From: Bacteroidaceae bacterium
GTDB lineage: Bacteria; Bacteroidota; Bacteroidia; Bacteroidales; Bacteroidaceae
Direction of reading: 5' to 3'
DNA length: 36,798 nt
Assembly: GCA_900771425.1 (NCBI GenBank)
Contig: CAAGNV010000082.1
Span: forward strand, 1 to 36,798
A program made the translations under genes and the position numbers. Positions 34,202-36,798 of the stretch are shown here, one piece after another. Position 1 is the first letter of the stretch; each line of letters starts with the position of its first letter. Below the pieces are notes generated by a model. It was not told the origin of the DNA, did no database searches, and was given only the letters and a program-made list of their open reading frames with translations.

Positions 34202-34474
34202 TGTATTTGTGTTTATGCTTGTTATTGTTCAATTATTTATCTTTATTGATGACATCGCAGTTACTAAAGATGCTTCACGCCCATGAGACAAAATCATCAT
34301 TTCTAGTTGCCTACTGAATCGCCAAGGAGGATCATTCAAATAGTCTATTACATAATTAATGCGGTCATCATACTACTTTGACATATTTTGCATAGCAGTT
34401 GATATAAATTATCAAGGTGTGGTACCAATCTAATGAATTGGTACCACTCCCATATTTACGCTTTATTGCGAGAA
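34202..34474. other. Spacer between the small exported protein and the GLPGLI gene
   Basis: A 273-base gap that is A/T-rich. It contains an inverted repeat at 34419-34447 and no coding frame or clear TAnnTTTG box for the GLPGLI gene. Confidence 0.5.
34419..34447. repeat. Perfect 11-bp inverted repeat
   Basis: GTGGTACCAAT (34419-34429) and ATTGGTACCAC (34437-34447) with a 7-base loop, 28 bases after the stop of the small exported gene. No T run follows on either strand, so it would be an attenuator, processing site or operator rather than a classical terminator. Confidence 0.75.
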
Positions 34475-34690
34475 TTAACCTTCAGGGTGTTCTTCTTCCC
34501 ATTTTTCATATATCGCTTTAACTTCGTCTTGTGTTAGAGTATCAGGTACCTCCATTTTCGTACCGTCAGGCAGAAATATAATGCGATAAGCGCATGGTTG
34601 TGTTTTTTTAGGTTGAGCAGCTTGTGTTTGTGATGTACCAAGAACGAACATGCCCGACATCAAGGCAATGCTCAATAAAATTTTCTTCAT
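34475..34690 (-). CDS. Small exported protein, unknown function
   Basis: A 71-residue protein with a clear signal peptide (about 1-24, ending TQA), leaving a mature chain of about 47 residues: basic start (QPKKTQ), one cysteine, the segment YRIIFLPDGTKMEVPDTL, and a helical acidic end with EVKAIYEKWEEEHPEG. It is not recognised as any family. It lies upstream of the GLPGLI and receptor genes on the same strand. A possible -7 box TATATTTG is at 34795-34788. Confidence 0.7.
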   Translation of the reverse strand: MKKILLSIALMSGMFVLGTSQTQAAQPKKTQPCAYRIIFLPDGTKMEVPDTLTQDEVKAIYEKWEEEHPEG

Positions 34691-35076
34691 GATGTTTTAA
34701 TGTTTGTTTGTGAATAATTTTCTCTACTCATATTGCTTTTCGAGTACCGCACTTTTTATACTGTGAAGTCAGCATATATATTGTCGACAAATATATCATG
34801 TCCAAAAACGAGTGCGAATATACAAAAAAAAAAAAGAAATGACCAAACAATTTGAGACATCATTTGCAGATATTGACACTTTGAAAGAACTTCATCTTAC
34901 GAAAAAGCAAAAGGCAAGCAATAAACAACATTTTGCAAGCAGAAAGCAAATCATCCATCAACAACAAGCATCAATTTGTTCATTCATCAGCATACAAATC
35001 TTATGCCTATATCCTTCATCTCAAATATTACGCAAAATGAGTCATCAGAATGATTGACCGAAATCAAGCGATATTA
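34691..35076. other. A/T-rich spacer with no supported gene
   Basis: Apart from the possible promoter box at 34788-34795 for the leftward small gene, only a rightward frame at 34812-35057 is open. It is Lys/Gln-rich, begins in a poly-A stretch, and looks like chance. Confidence 0.5.
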
Positions 35077-35351
35077 CAAAAGTCCTATTTTTGGCTTCCT
35101 CGGTACGCTCCCGAATCGTGATGATACAAGCAGAAAAACAAGGCGAGGACGGTCTTTCGCAAGTATCTGATATTCATCGCACATAGATATACCGAAAAAT
35201 GCAGCCATATCTTCGGGCAATAAGATTTGGTTCTTCGGCCCCGAAGATTTGGTTCTTATGGCGATAAGATTTGGTTCTTCAGCCCCGAAGATATGGCCGT
35301 GTTGCAGGCAGGATCAAATCGGCAATGTTGGAATCTAAAAAAAATCCTATC
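35077..35351 (+). repeat. Interspersed palindromic element, copy 3
   Basis: It begins ACAAAAGTCCTATTTTTGG and ends AATCTAAAAAAAATCCTAT. The core (35201-35301) runs from GCAGCCATATCTTCGGG to CCCCGAAGATATGGCCG with three internal AAGATTTGGTTCTT units. The unit order of flanking CG and AT letters differs from copies 1 and 2. A frame across it (35227-35457) is repeat-derived. Confidence 0.8.
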
Positions 35352-35398
35352 CGAGGATATGCGCGTCTTGGCAATTTCCGACCGTTCTGCCGGGCACA

Positions 35399-35442
35399 AA
35401 AAAAAGACACGGCGCGAGCGGTTCTTGATGAATCCCTCGCGC
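35399..35442 (-). terminator. Terminator-like hairpin after the flippase remnant
   Basis: On the minus strand GCGCGAG (35442-35436) pairs with CTCGCGC (35418-35412) across a 17-base loop and is followed by CGTGTC and eight Ts (35406-35399). It is probably the old terminator of the decayed flippase gene. Confidence 0.6.
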
Positions 35443-35472
35443 GCGTATAATATATAATAGGTGTATAGGCCG

Positions 35473-35778
35473 TCAAATGTGGAGTTTGCGTCGTATGGTT
35501 GCCAATGCATTGTGCGGCAGTTCGTGATAGACGATGTGTGCGCCGAATGCCAGAATCAGCAATGTATTGACTATGAGTTTCAGCCATACCGGCCAGCTGT
35601 CAGGCAGGAACGTCATGACGGCATAGAACGCGGCGGCAATGAGTACATAGACGGTAATCGACTTGAGCGGATAGTCAATCGGATAGTACTTCTGACCAAC
35701 GAAATATGACAACATCATTGCAACTACGTATCTAGCAAAACCACCCCAAGCGCATGGCATGTAGCCATATGTTCGGAG
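35473..35778 (-). pseudogene. C-terminal remnant of an oligosaccharide flippase (Wzx-like)
   Basis: About 100 codons encode three hydrophobic helices with TYGYMPCAWGGFARYVVAMMLSYFVGQKYYPIDYP, followed by a positively charged end. This resembles the last part of MATE/Wzx-type polysaccharide flippases (usually 470-500 residues), where the pattern YGY-x-AW-G-x-x-x-Y is followed by a KYYPI/PYP turn. The similarity runs upstream past the first ATG (35760) to a TGA at 35781-35779, so the N-terminal four fifths are gone. Homology is by pattern only. Confidence 0.65.
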
Positions 35779-36034
35779 TCAAAAAGCCACTGTTTCCCCA
35801 TTGAAAGCCCACTGCTTCGGACGCAAAAAGCCTCTCCTTAATTATATTATTTCACTTTTTTTCTTGTTCTTATTTCAAGCATTTTCATTTACTTTGCCCT
35901 CGACTAATTGACCATATTATGGTCGTGCAGTCAAAGCTTTATGGAAAAACGAGCATTTCTACGTGTTGGACTAGGCTCTGTTAAAGGACGTTACAGGTCC
36001 TATTAGTTAATTTCAATATTATTTCTCCAAATGG
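35779..36034. other. Non-coding spacer with small repeats
   Basis: TTCGGAGTCAAAAAGCC (35773-35789) recurs as TTCGGACGCAAAAAGCC about 40 bases on. A palindrome GACCATATTATGGTC lies at 35920-35934. Nothing coding is seen. Confidence 0.45.
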
Positions 36035-36066
36035 TTTGTTTCTCTAAGATTTTATTGCTACCTTTG
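36035..36066 (+). promoter_or_regulatory. Consensus promoter ahead of the small membrane protein
   Basis: TTTG (36035-36038), 20 bases, TACCTTTG (36059-36066). The leader to the start codon at 36216 is about 140 bases. Confidence 0.75.
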
Positions 36067-36215
36067 CCTCGCCATTCAGTTCTTTTGTTTGTTATCCAAC
36101 GCAACACTATAACAAGTAAAATTTCTGATATGACAGAATCTTGAGAAACTTTTGTTGTTCAGGATATAAAAGACCTCACAATGTTCAAGTGTTGCAAAAT
36201 TAGAATTTTAATAAG

Positions 36216-36620
36216 ATGCTTTTGCCGTGTCCTATGCGTTTTACAAAAAAACAACGAATGTTGTTAATCGCTGTTAGCCTCTGTATTGGCGTTGCCGCAC
36301 TTATCATTAATTCGACGTATCGTCCGTATATTTATAGCAATCACATTAATGATTGGCATTTGGCCGATTCATTTCCAAACTTTTTTGCAGTTCCTGCATG
36401 TCAATTTATGATGCTTGGATTGTCCAAAAATATTAAATTACAATTACATACTCAATTTATCGCCATCTGCTCAGGATTAATTTTCTATGAATTTATAGGT
36501 CTGACTTTTGATTATTTTGATGTGGCTGCAACAATAATATCAGGCTTCATATTCTTTACCATAGAATCTATTTCAATAAAAGCGAGATGTAAAAACAGTG
36601 ATAAAATTGATAATTGCTGA
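36216..36620 (+). CDS. Small membrane protein of unknown function
   Basis: A 134-residue protein with about four hydrophobic segments (near 14-32, 55-70, 80-97 and 103-120). A conserved-looking stretch, STYRPYIYSNHINDWHLADSFPNFFAVPACQFMMLG, sits between the first two. The C-terminus is basic and polar. The start could be ATG 36216 or ATG 36234, the latter giving MRFTKKQR, a more typical positive N-terminus. No family is recognised. It is A/T-rich and stands alone on the plus strand. Confidence 0.65.
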   Translation: MLLPCPMRFTKKQRMLLIAVSLCIGVAALIINSTYRPYIYSNHINDWHLADSFPNFFAVPACQFMMLGLSKNIKLQLHTQFIAICSGLIFYEFIGLTFDYFDVAATIISGFIFFTIESISIKARCKNSDKIDNC

Positions 36621-36798
36621 AATATAATAATCGTCTAAACCGTTCTAATTTGCATACAAGAACGTGTTTTGATTTTTAATGACTATAGTACTACCGCTTT
36701 TCAGACCAGCGATGTTCGTTTCTTAGTCAATACCAGCGTTCATTCCGCAGGCAGAACAACAGGCAATGAGGAGCCTGAGTCCTTTTCCTTGGGTTGAA
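36621..36798. other. Right edge, unresolved
   Basis: No gene can be supported. Several frames are open for 20-45 codons up to the edge, for example a minus-strand frame ending at a TAA at 36723-36725 with residues GKGLRLLIACCSACGMNAG, which could be the end of a truncated gene. Confidence 0.3.

Noticed and set aside
34812..35057. Possible 81-residue Lys/Gln-rich protein
   Set aside because: The start is a GTG next to a poly-A run, the composition follows A-rich DNA, and no promoter precedes it.
35227..35457. Open frame of 76 codons
   Set aside because: It begins inside element copy 3 and ends in the old terminator stem; no protein-like composition.
36640..36798. Plus-strand frame running to near the right edge
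   Set aside because: No start codon is available and several frames on both strands are equally open.

Overview
The window looks like a chromosomal segment of a Prevotella-like member of the Bacteroidales. Direct signs are the Bacteroidetes-type promoter boxes (TTTG about 19-20 bases before TAnnTTTG) in front of most transcription units, almost no Shine-Dalgarno sequences, a type IX secretion-like C-terminal tail on a secreted glycosidase, a GLPGLI-family protein beside a TonB-receptor-like protein, SusCD-era style glycoside hydrolases, and the rplM-rpsI-rpsB-tsf ribosomal cluster. No rRNA, tRNA, CRISPR array or complete insertion sequence was seen.

Left part (1-4268): a fluoride channel (crcB) and an EamA-type transporter read leftward. 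Diverging from them is a two-gene unit of an extended SDR and an Aur1-like PAP2 membrane enzyme, possibly a lipid (sphingolipid) pathway. Then comes the first of three copies of a roughly 280-bp interspersed element with a palindromic core. 4269-9158: a leftward secreted carbohydrate block (GH43 arabinanase-like, DUF2264, lipocalin-like lipoprotein) followed by a sirtuin. 9261-11883: three FKBP peptidyl-prolyl isomerases in tandem, apparently aimed at cytosol, lipid anchor and periplasm, closed by a strong terminator.

Centre (12004-20435): after a perfect 19-bp hairpin with 21-bp tandem units lies a five-gene leftward operon. It encodes a membrane-anchored helical-repeat protein, a processive GT2 glycosyltransferase, a TPR plus beta-barrel outer-membrane protein, a DUF4838 glycosidase-like protein and a DUF1573-like lipoprotein. 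By composition it looks like a synthase-dependent exopolysaccharide production and export machine without a recognisable deacetylase. This is the best candidate for an undescribed system here.

Right part: 20233-21241 is a long intergenic region with promoters and element copy 2. 21242-24848 encodes a GH30 enzyme, a galactokinase-family kinase with a galacturonokinase-like sugar pocket, and a sugar nucleotidylyltransferase. 25103-27139 holds RNase G, a 29-residue ribosomal-type protein and HU. 27548-30438 holds tsf, rpsB, rpsI and rplM behind a structured leader. 30805-34690 encodes a TonB-receptor-like outer-membrane protein, a GLPGLI protein and a small secreted protein in more AT-rich DNA. 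The end of the window (34691-36798) is accessory: element copy 3, a decayed flippase C-terminus, and one small membrane protein behind a strong promoter.
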